The notes beneath the pieces were generated by a model. That model saw only the letters and a program-made list of their open reading frames with translations, had not been told where the DNA came from and searched no databases. Positions 16,767-25,841 of a DNA stretch of 53,253 nt are shown in pieces; positions within the stretch are counted from its first letter, which is position 1, and every line of letters begins with the position of its first letter. The stretch is from an uncultured Clostridia bacterium (GTDB taxonomy: Bacteria; Bacillota; Clostridia; Christensenellales; CAG-314). The translations under genes and the position numbers were made by a program. Where the stretch lies: positions 1-53,253 of the forward strand of contig CANQNJ010000007.1 in the NCBI GenBank assembly GCA_947625185.1. Reading direction: 5' to 3'.

Positions 16767-18281
16767 TTAGTTAAGTGCAACGGCGTCTGCAAACAGATTT
16801 ACAGTGCCTGCCGCCGTATAATCAACAGATGCATTTCCGGGATCGGGGTCGCCATCGCCGTTACGATGAGATACGCCTTTTCCGCCTACTTCCGTGCGCG
16901 GATAAATCCAAAGATTGTTGCCCAAAGCAGAGTCGAGAATGACTACCTTGAAACCTTTGCCCGTGCCGAGATCCTTTTCCTTTATTACAATAGTTACGCT
17001 GAACGTTTTGTTGTCTGCGCTCGCAGTCATAAGAGTTCCTTTCCATCCTTCCATTTCGCCTGCAAGGTAAACGAACTTACCCTCAACGGCAGTGGTGAAC
17101 GTAATGGTAAACGTAACGGCAACCGTGGGTTCGGAAGCGTCCTGGTCGAGTTTTCTGTCAAAGGTCTTGCCGTCCCAAACATCGTCGGACTTATGTTCTT
17201 GCGTTACAGCCAAGGAGAGGTCGATACCCTTCTTTACTTGGGTGCCTTCGATGGTTTCGGAAACAGTATTGGCAAGGTCGATATAGCTGCCTTCGAACAT
17301 CTTGTCAATGTTTACGGTCATATTGTCGCCGTTGGAGTTGATCTCCACAAACGCTCTGACGGGATAAGCCGTACCATCGACATCTTTGCTCATATAAGAA
17401 GTTTCATACAGAGCGTCCCAAACATTTACCTCATTACCTTCGGCATCGGCAAATCCCTTGTGAGCGGCAGTATCATCCGTTGCGGGGAAATCCGCGGTCT
17501 TGATGTGCGTTGCGTCTTCGCAAACGAGAACTTTGTAAACATAACCCGTGCAAAGAATATCTGTGAGCGTAATGGAGTAAACGGTTCTGTCATTATTGGC
17601 TGTGGCAATAGCTCCGTCAGTCGTATCCCAACCGTTGAATGCACCGATGATGCGAACTTGCGCATTCTCTCCGAGAGACTGTGCGAATGTGATTTTGAGT
17701 TCTACGCTCTCGGCTTCTTCGGGTTCGGGAAGGTTGGCTTCTTTCCAGGTGTGTTCACCGAGATTTATGGATGTAGCTTTGCCGTCCCACTCAAAAGTAG
17801 CGTTGGAAGGATACGGGAACGTTCTGCAATAATCGGATTTGAGAGAGTCTTGCCACTCTACGCCGAGTTTGCCGTCGGGCAAACCGCTGGAAGCGTTGTA
17901 ACCGATAACAAGAGCGTACTCGTTCCATTGATTGACGGATTGATCAAGAGCAGTCTGTACATAGTAGACATCGGTGCCTTCGATCTTCTGACCTTCAAGA
18001 ACACCCTCGCTGGGACGTTGTTTGAAGCCGTTTGTCATACCGCCGGTGAACCAAATGCTGCCGTAGCTGGGAAGAGTTCCCTTGTATGTCCAATACAGCG
18101 TTACTTTTCCATCAACTACGGGAACATCCGTAGACGGGGGCGTCGTGCCGGGATCCTTGCTCGGATCTTTGCTGGGATCCTTGGTGGGATCTTCCGGTTG
18201 GCATGCCGCAAGCGCGATCACGCAGGTGAAGACCATAGCAAGAACGACCAACAGGGTCAAAATTCTTTTTACGTTTTTCAT
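16767..18281 (-). CDS. Cell-surface starch-binding lipoprotein (multi-CBM)
   Basis: This 504-residue protein has a lipoprotein signal ending in ALAAC with C27 lipidated, then a DPSKDPSKDP repeat linker (about 31-45) that lifts the rest away from the membrane. Three beta-sandwich segments follow, each with a pattern seen in starch-binding CBM20/CBM48- or SusE/F-like modules: IWFTGGMTNGFK (about 76), VRIIGAFNGWD (about 209) and KFVYLAGEMEGWKG (about 415). There is no catalytic motif. As first gene of the operon it probably holds starch granules or large dextrins near the surface enzymes. GAGGAG precedes ATG 18281. The carbohydrate-binding role is inferred from fold-like motifs and from context. 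Confidence 0.75.
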   Translation of the reverse strand: MKNVKRILTLLVVLAMVFTCVIALAACQPEDPTKDPSKDPSKDPGTTPPSTDVPVVDGKVTLYWTYKGTLPSYGSIWFTGGMTNGFKQRPSEGVLEGQKIEGTDVYYVQTALDQSVNQWNEYALVIGYNASSGLPDGKLGVEWQDSLKSDYCRTFPYPSNATFEWDGKATSINLGEHTWKEANLPEPEEAESVELKITFAQSLGENAQVRIIGAFNGWDTTDGAIATANNDRTVYSITLTDILCTGYVYKVLVCEDATHIKTADFPATDDTAAHKGFADAEGNEVNVWDALYETSYMSKDVDGTAYPVRAFVEINSNGDNMTVNIDKMFEGSYIDLANTVSETIEGTQVKKGIDLSLAVTQEHKSDDVWDGKTFDRKLDQDASEPTVAVTFTITFTTAVEGKFVYLAGEMEGWKGTLMTASADNKTFSVTIVIKEKDLGTGKGFKVVILDSALGNNLWIYPRTEVGGKGVSHRNGDGDPDPGNASVDYTAAGTVNLFADAVALN

Positions 18282-18509
18282 ATTTTTCTCCTCTTTGTTT
18301 TTTTATTTTTCGGCTTGGTCGCCGTAAAAACCTTTTCCACAACGTACCGCCGATGGGCAACGTGCTTTCCGTTTTGGAAAACGGAAAGCCGCCTGCAGGC
18401 GGCTCCTGCAAGAAATATTCTTCTGTATTATCCACAAATCGTCCTTTTACGGCAAATTATCCCTTTCGAACCGTTTTGTCCATATAAAGGACATATTTCT
18501 GCATATATC
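18282..18509 (-). promoter_or_regulatory. Long structured 5' leader of the glucan operon
   Basis: About 220 nt lie between the predicted start and the first gene. The leader holds a perfect 16-bp palindrome GCCGCCTGCAGGCGGC (18388-18403). It abuts and partly overlaps a 12-bp hairpin (18364-18375 with 18378-18389), so the two can compete. This could be an attenuator or an operator for a dimeric regulator. No matching regulator gene is nearby. Confidence 0.5.
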
Positions 18510-18538
18510 ATTTTACACCGAAAGGTCTACGGTTTCAA
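18510..18538 (-). promoter_or_regulatory. Predicted promoter of the glucan operon
   Basis: On the minus strand TTGAAA (18533-18538) and TAAAAT (18510-18515) are 17 bases apart. Each box has one mismatch to consensus. No better candidate was seen between this gene and the next. Confidence 0.65.
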
Positions 18539-18654
18539 TACATAAACGCAAAAATGAAAACAAAATCACAAAATTTGCGATTTATTATTTCAATAACAAT
18601 ATAGCAGACATTATTATACCAATAATAAATGTCGGTTTGCGGCGAAAAACGGCG

Positions 18655-19263
18655 CTATTGCCCGACAACCGCCAACATAAATCGACTGCCGCCTATATCG
18701 ACCTCGCGAGTGAACACGTCGAAGTCGGAAACGTTCACCCGCGACGGGACAAACCCTCCGTTGCCGCCGCGCTTGAAAACAGCCTCCTTGGCGCACCACT
18801 TCTCCGCAAAGAAACGCGCTTGCGACTGCCGAGGCAAAGCCTCGAACGTCTGCCGCTCCGACGCGGTAAGAACGCGGCGGATCAAATCAGGACGGCGCCC
18901 GTCAATGCCGTCCAACGCCTCGATATCCACCCCGACGGGGGCGTCGGACAGGGCGACCGCGACGGCGTTGCGGCTGTGACTGAGAGAAAAATACACTCCC
19001 TCGTCCGCGCACGACCACTTGCCGTCGGGATCCCGCTTGAAATCAAACGCGGCAACGCCCTTGCCGAACCGTTCGCAGAGAGCGAGGTCCAACAAAAACC
19101 ACACGGCGTAACGTTGACGCCGCACGCGGGGGTCGGTTGCAGACCTGATATATTCGTTGCGTATGGCGGGCGTTACATCCTCCGTCGCAAGCCCGTCGTC
19201 GAAAGAAGCCGACCAAACCTCGGCTCCGCAGACGGAAAAACGACCGATATCCGATAAATACAT
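18655..19263 (-). CDS. 4'-phosphopantetheinyl transferase, Sfp type
   Basis: This 202-residue enzyme transfers phosphopantetheine from coenzyme A to a serine of carrier proteins. Family marks are FSLSHS (92-97), the magnesium-binding GVDIE with D113 and E115, and KWCAKEA (155-161) with K159 and E160. Its length and motifs fit the Sfp/AcpT family better than AcpS, which is about 120 residues. No polyketide or peptide synthase is nearby, so it may serve the fatty-acid carrier protein. The start at 19263 has no ribosome binding site but lies eight bases from a TATAAT box, so the message may be leaderless. Confidence 0.85.
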   Translation of the reverse strand: MYLSDIGRFSVCGAEVWSASFDDGLATEDVTPAIRNEYIRSATDPRVRRQRYAVWFLLDLALCERFGKGVAAFDFKRDPDGKWSCADEGVYFSLSHSRNAVAVALSDAPVGVDIEALDGIDGRRPDLIRRVLTASERQTFEALPRQSQARFFAEKWCAKEAVFKRGGNGGFVPSRVNVSDFDVFTREVDIGGSRFMLAVVGQ

Positions 19264-19270
19264 AAATTAA

Positions 19271-19299
19271 ATTATAGCAGACAATTCGCCGAAAAGCAA
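19271..19299 (-). promoter_or_regulatory. Promoter of the phosphopantetheinyl transferase gene
   Basis: TTGCTT (19294-19299) and TATAAT (19271-19276) are 17 bases apart on the minus strand. The expected start falls at or within one base of the ATG. The same TTGCTT-17-TATAAT layout occurs before asnS. Confidence 0.65.
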
Positions 19300-19479
19300 T
19301 ACCCTTGCATGTGCGACGCTGCCAGATAGACGCGGAGTCGTCGGTCAAGAGAGCAAAAAAAGGACGTTTTCGACTATAATGAGTCGATTTTTTCCGTCCC
19401 CATTATGTATTTTTACCGTATTTACGCAGAATAACCGACTTCCGCCGCGATGCAGAATAAATAACGAAAAGCCGAGATT

Positions 19480-20076
19480 CTATTTGAGATATTTGCCCGC
19501 CTTGCCTTCCTTGACGGTGAGGTAGCTGCGCCCTATGCTGAAAGCACCGTCCGGCATATCCTTATCCACGGTGGTGCCGCACGCAATGAAACAGCCCTTG
19601 CCGACGGTAAGCGGCGCCACCAGATTGGCGTTGCAGCCGATAAAGCAATCCTCGCCCACCGAAGCTCGATGTTTGAGCTTGCCGTCGAAATTGACGAATA
19701 TCACGCCGCAGCCGATATTGGTGCGCGCGCCCACGTCCGCGTCGCCTATGTAGCTGAGATGAGCCGCCTTGACCCCGTCGTGCAGGATACTGCGCTTGAT
19801 CTCCACATAATTGCCCACGCGGCAATTGTCTCCCACGACGGCGCCCTCTCGCAGATGAGCGTTGGGACCCACCGTGCAATGCGAGCCGACGGAGCTGTCG
19901 GTGACGCGAGAGGACTTTATCTGCGTGTAAGCGCCTATATCGGCGTTGTCGAGGTAGCTGAAACTGCCTACGATACAGTGATCCCCGAGTACGGTATTGC
20001 CCTTTACCACCGCGTACGGTTCTATCGTCACGTCGCGCCCCACCTTGACAGTTTTCTCCAATATGTACTCTGACAT
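19480..20076 (-). CDS. Stand-alone GlmU-type acetyltransferase (left-handed beta-helix)
   Basis: This 198-residue protein is made almost entirely of hexapeptide repeats that fold as a left-handed beta helix. It matches the C-terminal, glucosamine-1-phosphate N-acetyltransferase half of GlmU. Visible matches include GPNAHLREGAVVGDNCRVGN, EIKRS, AAHLSYIGD, which holds the catalytic histidine position, NIGCGVIFVNFDG, and LVAPLTVGKGCFIACGTTV. The N-terminal uridyltransferase half, over 200 residues in normal GlmU, is absent, and the ORF starts cleanly after AAGGAG. It may acetylate glucosamine-1-phosphate with a separate uridyltransferase, or act on another sugar nucleotide. The gene is monocistronic. 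Confidence 0.8.
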   Translation of the reverse strand: MSEYILEKTVKVGRDVTIEPYAVVKGNTVLGDHCIVGSFSYLDNADIGAYTQIKSSRVTDSSVGSHCTVGPNAHLREGAVVGDNCRVGNYVEIKRSILHDGVKAAHLSYIGDADVGARTNIGCGVIFVNFDGKLKHRASVGEDCFIGCNANLVAPLTVGKGCFIACGTTVDKDMPDGAFSIGRSYLTVKEGKAGKYLK

Positions 20077-20193
20077 TGTATTCTCCTTGGCGTTGTAAAC
20101 AGTATCATTGTATGCATTTGCGGCGAGATCTGTCGCAAGTACGCCGCACCCGCACCGCGCCGCTTGACAGTCCGCGCCGCGCCGAATAGCAAA

Positions 20194-22473
20194 TCAGGCT
20201 ATCTTAGCCACGATCACGGTCATATCGTCCGCGGGATGACCGTTGCAGCGTTTGAGAGCCTTGTTCAACAGCACTTCCGCCACGCTCTGCGGCACGTTGA
20301 GCGCCACCTCCGCAAAAAGGGCAGCCAATATATTGGGGTCCTTGAAGCAGTCTGCCACGCCGTCGGACATAAGCACGACGGTATCGCCGCCCACAAGCGC
20401 CTTCTTTGTGACGGACGGGGTCATCTCCTCCAACACTCCGAGGGGCAGGCTGCTGCCGCTGACTATCTCCACCTTGCCGCTCGAACGCACCAAGCCGGAA
20501 CAAGCGCCCAACTTGATGAAATCCGCCAGACCGTTGTACAGATCCAACACCACCATATCCACCGCGCAAAACACTTCGTTTCCGCCGCCCACAAGCAGCT
20601 TGTTGACGCAGGAAAGTATCGTATCGTTGTCGAAACCCGCGCGGTAGAAGCTCTCCACAAGGCTTATCGACGTGGCGGACATCTTCTCCGCCTTGACGCC
20701 GCTGCCCATACCGTCGCACAGGGCTATGATGCACTTGCCGTTATCCGTGCGCGTGACGGTGTGAGTGTCGCCGCTGATCTCATTGCCCTCCTTGGGCACA
20801 GACGCCACGCCGAACGTCACCGCATAACGCGGCTTGACTACGAGCAACACGTTGACCCAGGCGTCGCTCTCGGTGTGTTCCACGCGCTCCGTTTCCACGG
20901 GCTGCTTGATGGCGGCGGAAACGACCTTCTCTATCAGTTCCTTGTCCACGTCCTTGCTTGAAACGGTGAGGACAACGGTTATTATCTCCTTCTGTCGGGC
21001 AATAGCTGCGCCGCTGCACAGGACGTTGTGAAAAATCAATTTCTCGATGAGGTCCTGTTCCTTGACGCGATCGTAATCCGTGCGGTTCTTGGTCTCGTTG
21101 GCAAGCTGCATAAGCAGATCGGACACTCCGCCCATTTGTTCGCCGAGCAGCACCCTGCCGTTATCCGCCGTCTCGGCGCGCTCCTTGTAACTGCGGTACA
21201 CCTGCGCCTGCGCGTTGACCTCCGACAACACGGCGGAGACCTTGTCGCACCTTACGGACAGTGACTGCGGCACGTCGAGTATGGTGCATTTGCCGCGCTT
21301 TACCGCGCAAACGCCGAGCTGCAAAAGGTTCTGCTCCGTCAAAGCGATATCCTGCCGCCAACAGCGCACTCTGCCGGAACAATCCCGACAAACGTTCTCC
21401 GAACACTGCTTGACTATCGCCCGTTCGGCGTCCTCCGGCGAAACCGAGCCTGCCGACATAGTGAAGAAAGCCTGCTTCATAGACAGAAAAATATCCGACA
21501 GCCTGACGAGTCGGCGGGATACCGTATCGCCGATTTTTTGCACGACGGTCTTGCTTAGGTAGCGTTCGGCGCCGCCCGACACATAGTCGCGCACATAATC
21601 GTACGCCTTGGTGGGGATAACCGTGAAAACAAGCGCCGAAGCGAATGCAGGCGCCACCGTCGCGACGTTGAATGCGCCGTGCAAATTGAGAAAATAACTC
21701 ATCAGCACGTCCGCTATCACAACGGACGCCGCACCGAGATATCTGTTGACGCGGCTGAGCGTTACCGCCGACAGCGCGGCGACGACGCAATATACGCAGC
21801 ACTCGTAGCTTGCCGTGGCAAATATATTGCCCAAGCCGATAAGCACGGCGGCGCACAGCGTGACCTTGTCGCCGAAACACGCCGAACAAAACAGCAACGA
21901 AAAGGGCGCGATGAAATATATAACCTCGAACCTGCCGAAGGATATCCGTGACAGACAATAGGACGCCACTATCGCAAACAGACCTATGCACACAGTCTCG
22001 TCCAACGCGGGACGGTAGTTGAGTCCGCGCACAAACGCCGCGCGGAAAGTATATATACACACATACGCGAACGCGACGCCGCACGCCGCATACAGAAACT
22101 TGTCGAACAGATCGAAATAATCGATAAACCCGTACGCTATATAAAATACGTCTGCGACCACAAGATACAGCAACAGCGTCAGTTTGCCTATCTTGCGCTT
22201 GGCAACGCGATGAACGGATACGGCAATGATAATGATCGCCGTCCGTACCGCCGCGTGCAGCAGGTTCATCCACCCGTACACGGCGGCGCTGCCGAGATAC
22301 ACGATGGCTGCGACTATCGGATTGGCGGAATACACCGCCCCCACAAACAGTCCGAAAGTCAGATTGCCGTCGAAAACGCCGCCCGAAGCGACCGCAAGCG
22401 CGGCATATGTAACGTACAATAATATCGTCTTGGCGCTGAGCCTGTACTTGATGTTTTCCGATTTAGATTTCAT
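20194..22473 (-). CDS. spoIIE: Stage II sporulation protein E (SpoIIE), serine phosphatase
   Basis: SpoIIE dephosphorylates the anti-anti-sigma factor SpoIIAA and so activates sigma-F in the forespore; it also sits at the polar septum. The 759-residue protein has about ten N-terminal membrane segments (12-310) and a central regulatory region with a cysteine cluster (CSENVCRDCSGRVRCW, about 358-373). The C-terminal PP2C-type phosphatase carries the metal motifs CDGMGSG, SDGVAD and DDMTVIVA. Length and layout match the Bacillus and Clostridium protein. GGAG lies seven bases before ATG 22473. The promoter has an unusually long spacer typical of Spo0A-activated genes. Confidence 0.95.
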   Translation of the reverse strand: MKSKSENIKYRLSAKTILLYVTYAALAVASGGVFDGNLTFGLFVGAVYSANPIVAAIVYLGSAAVYGWMNLLHAAVRTAIIIIAVSVHRVAKRKIGKLTLLLYLVVADVFYIAYGFIDYFDLFDKFLYAACGVAFAYVCIYTFRAAFVRGLNYRPALDETVCIGLFAIVASYCLSRISFGRFEVIYFIAPFSLLFCSACFGDKVTLCAAVLIGLGNIFATASYECCVYCVVAALSAVTLSRVNRYLGAASVVIADVLMSYFLNLHGAFNVATVAPAFASALVFTVIPTKAYDYVRDYVSGGAERYLSKTVVQKIGDTVSRRLVRLSDIFLSMKQAFFTMSAGSVSPEDAERAIVKQCSENVCRDCSGRVRCWRQDIALTEQNLLQLGVCAVKRGKCTILDVPQSLSVRCDKVSAVLSEVNAQAQVYRSYKERAETADNGRVLLGEQMGGVSDLLMQLANETKNRTDYDRVKEQDLIEKLIFHNVLCSGAAIARQKEIITVVLTVSSKDVDKELIEKVVSAAIKQPVETERVEHTESDAWVNVLLVVKPRYAVTFGVASVPKEGNEISGDTHTVTRTDNGKCIIALCDGMGSGVKAEKMSATSISLVESFYRAGFDNDTILSCVNKLLVGGGNEVFCAVDMVVLDLYNGLADFIKLGACSGLVRSSGKVEIVSGSSLPLGVLEEMTPSVTKKALVGGDTVVLMSDGVADCFKDPNILAALFAEVALNVPQSVAEVLLNKALKRCNGHPADDMTVIVAKIA

Positions 22474-22501
22474 TTATTGCTCCGAAAATAATTCTCAGGC
22501 A

Positions 22502-22535
22502 ATAGTACAACGTACGGGACAATGGTATTTGTAAA
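22502..22535 (-). promoter_or_regulatory. spoIIE promoter candidate with 22-base spacer
   Basis: TTTACA (22530-22535) and TACTAT (22502-22507) on the minus strand are 22 bases apart. In Bacillus, Spo0A-dependent sigma-A promoters such as those of spoIIG and spoIIE have the same abnormal 21-22-base spacing. A partial Spo0A-box-like TTGTCCC lies in the spacer. Confidence 0.5.
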
Positions 22536-22587
22536 GATATGACTGTTTTTGAAATAGTTTGTTGATTAAAAAATCCGTTTGCACGCG

Positions 22588-23091
22588 CTACATCACTCTG
22601 CACAGCAAGCACGCGGCGACGGCTCCCAACAGATTGCAAAAGAGAGCTATCGGTATCGCCCAACCCGTATGACGCACTTTCGTGCCGGCAAAATATACCG
22701 ACGCGACGTAAAATACCGTCTCGCTGCTGCCCATTATTACCGAAGCGCAACGTCCGACATAGCTGTCGACGCCGTAACGGTTGTATACGTCGGTAAGTAT
22801 CGCCAGACTGCCGCTGCCGCTGAACGGGCGCAAAAGTACCAATTGGACGACTTCTGCGGGGATACCGAGCAGACGGAAGGGCGGCGCGAGCAATCGCGTG
22901 ACATATACGTCCAGCCCGCTTGCGTGCAGAGCGTTGACCATAATGAATATCGCCGCGAGATAGGGGAATATGGTCAATGAAAGATCGAAAGACTTGCGCG
23001 CGCCCAATACAAAACCGTCGTATACGTTGACGCGTTTCACCAATCCCGCAACAAGCGTCGCTATGAGCAAAATGGGTACCGCATAGCTCAT
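22588..23091 (-). CDS. spmB: Spore maturation protein B
   Basis: This 167-residue membrane protein acts with SpmA in spore core dehydration and heat resistance. It has four or five membrane segments and family sequence such as FPYLAAIFIMVNALHASG and LLRPFSGSGSLAIL. Its ATG overlaps the spmA stop (ATGA), so the pair is translationally coupled. A longer open frame reaches 23742, but its first 217 residues are an out-of-frame reading of spmA and are not real. Confidence 0.93.
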   Translation of the reverse strand: MSYAVPILLIATLVAGLVKRVNVYDGFVLGARKSFDLSLTIFPYLAAIFIMVNALHASGLDVYVTRLLAPPFRLLGIPAEVVQLVLLRPFSGSGSLAILTDVYNRYGVDSYVGRCASVIMGSSETVFYVASVYFAGTKVRHTGWAIPIALFCNLLGAVAACLLCRVM

Positions 23092-23642
23092 TTTGCCGCC
23101 CCATATGCACAAAACACCAACGCCACGCCCACTACCGAAGTGATCGCCGTCGCGATAAGATTGGGCAGCAGGATATCCGACGGAGCGACGGAACCGAGCG
23201 AAGCGCGCAACCCGATGACGGTTGTGGGAATGAGCTGCACGCTCGTGGCGTTGACGACGAAAAGCATAGCTCCCGTGCGGCTCAGTCGGTCGGTGCGCTC
23301 CGTCTCCCGTATGGCGGCGATCGCCGACGGCGTAGCCGCATTGCCCACGCCCAGAAGATTGGACGCGAAGTTGAGGGAAATGTACTTCTCCGCCGCGCGC
23401 GCCGCATTGCCGTACAGAAATTTGTTCAGCCCGTGCAGACACTCGGACAGCTTCTCCACTATACCGCACCTGTCCGCCACTTCGAATATCCCCAACCACA
23501 GGCAGTATATACCGCACAGACCGAGCGCCGTCGTAACCGCCTGCGAACAGCTGTCCAGACATACCGTCAGCACTTTCTGCGGATCCACTACGGTAAGGGC
23601 GATGAGCGCGATCGCCGTCACGACCGTCCAGACAATATTCAC
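23088..23642 (-). CDS. spmA: Spore maturation protein A
   Basis: This 184-residue membrane protein is the partner of SpmB. Hydrophobic segments occupy most of residues 1-60 and 120-180. The family stretch SLNFASNLLGVGNAATPSAI is at about 89-108. The start is GTG 23642, seven bases after AAGGAG. The pair spmA-spmB lies upstream of spoIIE in the same direction but is separated from it by a promoter region. Confidence 0.94.
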   Translation of the reverse strand: MNIVWTVVTAIALIALTVVDPQKVLTVCLDSCSQAVTTALGLCGIYCLWLGIFEVADRCGIVEKLSECLHGLNKFLYGNAARAAEKYISLNFASNLLGVGNAATPSAIAAIRETERTDRLSRTGAMLFVVNATSVQLIPTTVIGLRASLGSVAPSDILLPNLIATAITSVVGVALVFCAYGAAK

Positions 23643-23799
23643 GGCAAATCTCCTTGACTGATATGATATAATAGTTTATTTTGCTCGGGCGGCAAGTATT
23701 CGACGGCGGCGGACGGCTTTTCGACGGCGTTTTTGCCCGCATTTGCCGCGTTTTTACGCCTTTTGCAGCGGTTTTATCCTAACCGACAATTTGTTTTTG

Positions 23800-23828
23800 T
23801 TTACAAATAGCTTCAAAACATATATAAT
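23800..23828 (+). promoter_or_regulatory. metG operon promoter
   Basis: TTTACA (23800-23805) and TATAAT (23823-23828) are 17 bases apart. The leader before metG is about 85 nt, with no T-box or other known switch motif visible. Confidence 0.85.
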
Positions 23829-23918
23829 ATACTCGTCAAACGCTCCGTATGACGGCGGACGAGCCGTCGCAACGGAAAACATACGGAAGTCGGATACAAC
23901 ATCGAACGAGGTAAATTT

Positions 23919-25841
23919 ATGAGTAAACCCACCTATTACATCACCACACCGATATATTACAGCAGCGGCAGTTTTCATCTGGGACATTGCTATACGACGG
24001 TAATATGCGACGCCATAGCGCGGTTCAAGCGTATGGACGGCTATGACGTATTCTATCTGACGGGCACAGACGAACACGGGCAAAAGGTACAGCAAAAAGC
24101 CGAAGCGGCGGGAGTAACGCCGAAACAGTATGTGGACAAGTTGTACGATCAGATAGTACGGCTATGGAAAGTACTCGGCATCGATTACGACAAATTTATC
24201 CGCACCACGGACGACTACCACGAAAAAACGGTGCAGAAGATATACGAAAAGCTGCTTGCAAGCGACGACATATACAAGTCCGTTTACGAGGGGTGGTACT
24301 GCACCCCCTGCGAAAGTTTCTGGACGGAAAGTCAACTTGCGGACGGCAAATGCCCCGACTGCGGCAGAGAAGTCAAGCTGCAAAAGGAAGAAAGTTACTT
24401 CTTCCGCCTGAGCAAATATCAGGACAGGCTTATCAAATTCTACGAAGAGAATCCCGACTTCATCTCTCCGAAATCCCGCATGAACGAGATGATAAACAAC
24501 TTTATCAAGCCGGGACTCAAAGATCTGTGCATTTCGCGCACGACATTCGATTGGGGAGTTAAATTGCCCTTCGATCCCAAGCATGTGGCTTATGTGTGGA
24601 TAGACGCTCTGACCAACTACATAACGGCGCTCGGATATATGCAGGAGGATCACTCGCTGTTCGACAAGTTCTGGCCCGCCGACCTGCATATGGTGGGCAA
24701 GGAGATAGTACGCTTCCACACGATCATATGGCCCGCGTTGCTTATGGCGCTGGATCTGCCCCTGCCGAAAAAGGTGTACGGGCACGGCTGGCTGCTGTTC
24801 GGCAACGACAAGATGAGCAAATCCAAGGGCAACGTCGTGGATCCGTTTGTGTTGTCGGAACGCTACGGCGCGGACGTGATACGCTATTACCTACTGAGAG
24901 AGATCCCCTTCGGCAGCGACGGCAGCTACAACAACGAAGCGCTGCTTATACGCACCAACGCCGACCTCGTCAACGACCTCGGCAATCTGGTAAGCCGCAC
25001 CGCCGCGATGATAACGCAATATTTCGGCGCAACCATACCCCGCCCGTCGGGCTATACCGAATTGGACAGAGAACTGATCTCATTGTGCGAGCATACCCTC
25101 GACAAAGTACGCGCGGATATGGACAACCTGTCCGCCCCCGACGCGCTTGCGGATATATTCGCGATAATACAACGCGCCAATAAATATATCGACGAGACAA
25201 CGCCCTGGACGCTGAACAAAAACGGCGACAAGGACCGCCTTGCGACGGTGATGTACGTCCTTGCCGAATGTATACGCTTTGCCGCCACTTTGCTGACGCC
25301 CTTTATCCCCGCGACGTCCGCAAGGATATTTGAAAAAATAGGTCTGCCGCAACCCGACGACTTCGGCGGATTGACGCGTTTCGGAATGATAGGCGAGGGC
25401 GTGACTGTCAACAAGGGCGACAACCTGTTCAACCGCATAGACGTAGACAAGGAACTGAAAGAATTGGACAAGCTGAAAGAGCAATCGGCGCCCGTTGAAG
25501 AACGCCAACCGGAAATCCCCGAGATAACCATAGAGGACTTTGCCAGAATCAAATTGACCACGGCAAAAGTTCTCTCCTGCGAAAAGGTGGCAAAGAGCGA
25601 CAAGCTGCTTGTGTTCAAGTTGCAGGTGGGCGACGAAGTCCGTCAGGTGGTGAGCGGCATAGCTCAATACTACTCGACGGAATATATGCTCGGCAAGACC
25701 GTCGTGTTGGTATCCAACCTGAAACCGGCGAAGATACGCGGAGTGGAATCAAACGGAATGATACTGTGCGCGGCGGACGGCAAAAGCGTCGTATTCGTCA
25801 CCCCGGAAAAAGACATAGGAAGCGGCAAAGAAGTCAGATGA
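23919..25841 (+). CDS. metG: Methionyl-tRNA synthetase with C-terminal tRNA-binding domain
   Basis: MetG charges tRNA-Met with methionine. The 640-residue protein has the class I motifs FHLGH (19-23, the HIGH box) and KMSKS (298-302). A zinc knuckle CTPC...CPDC lies in the inserted domain (about 125-150), an anticodon-binding helical domain at about 360-500, and a C-terminal EMAP/Trbp111-like domain at about 535-640 (DFARIKLTTAKVLSCEKV). GAGGT precedes ATG 23919. It is the first gene of a cluster with tatD, the radical SAM gene and queH. Confidence 0.97.
   Translation: MSKPTYYITTPIYYSSGSFHLGHCYTTVICDAIARFKRMDGYDVFYLTGTDEHGQKVQQKAEAAGVTPKQYVDKLYDQIVRLWKVLGIDYDKFIRTTDDYHEKTVQKIYEKLLASDDIYKSVYEGWYCTPCESFWTESQLADGKCPDCGREVKLQKEESYFFRLSKYQDRLIKFYEENPDFISPKSRMNEMINNFIKPGLKDLCISRTTFDWGVKLPFDPKHVAYVWIDALTNYITALGYMQEDHSLFDKFWPADLHMVGKEIVRFHTIIWPALLMALDLPLPKKVYGHGWLLFGNDKMSKSKGNVVDPFVLSERYGADVIRYYLLREIPFGSDGSYNNEALLIRTNADLVNDLGNLVSRTAAMITQYFGATIPRPSGYTELDRELISLCEHTLDKVRADMDNLSAPDALADIFAIIQRANKYIDETTPWTLNKNGDKDRLATVMYVLAECIRFAATLLTPFIPATSARIFEKIGLPQPDDFGGLTRFGMIGEGVTVNKGDNLFNRIDVDKELKELDKLKEQSAPVEERQPEIPEITIEDFARIKLTTAKVLSCEKVAKSDKLLVFKLQVGDEVRQVVSGIAQYYSTEYMLGKTVVLVSNLKPAKIRGVESNGMILCAADGKSVVFVTPEKDIGSGKEVR

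Noticed and set aside
22588..23742. 384-residue protein covering spmA and spmB
   Set aside because: Only the last 167 residues match a family (SpmB). The first part is an out-of-frame reading of spmA, whose true frame is clear.
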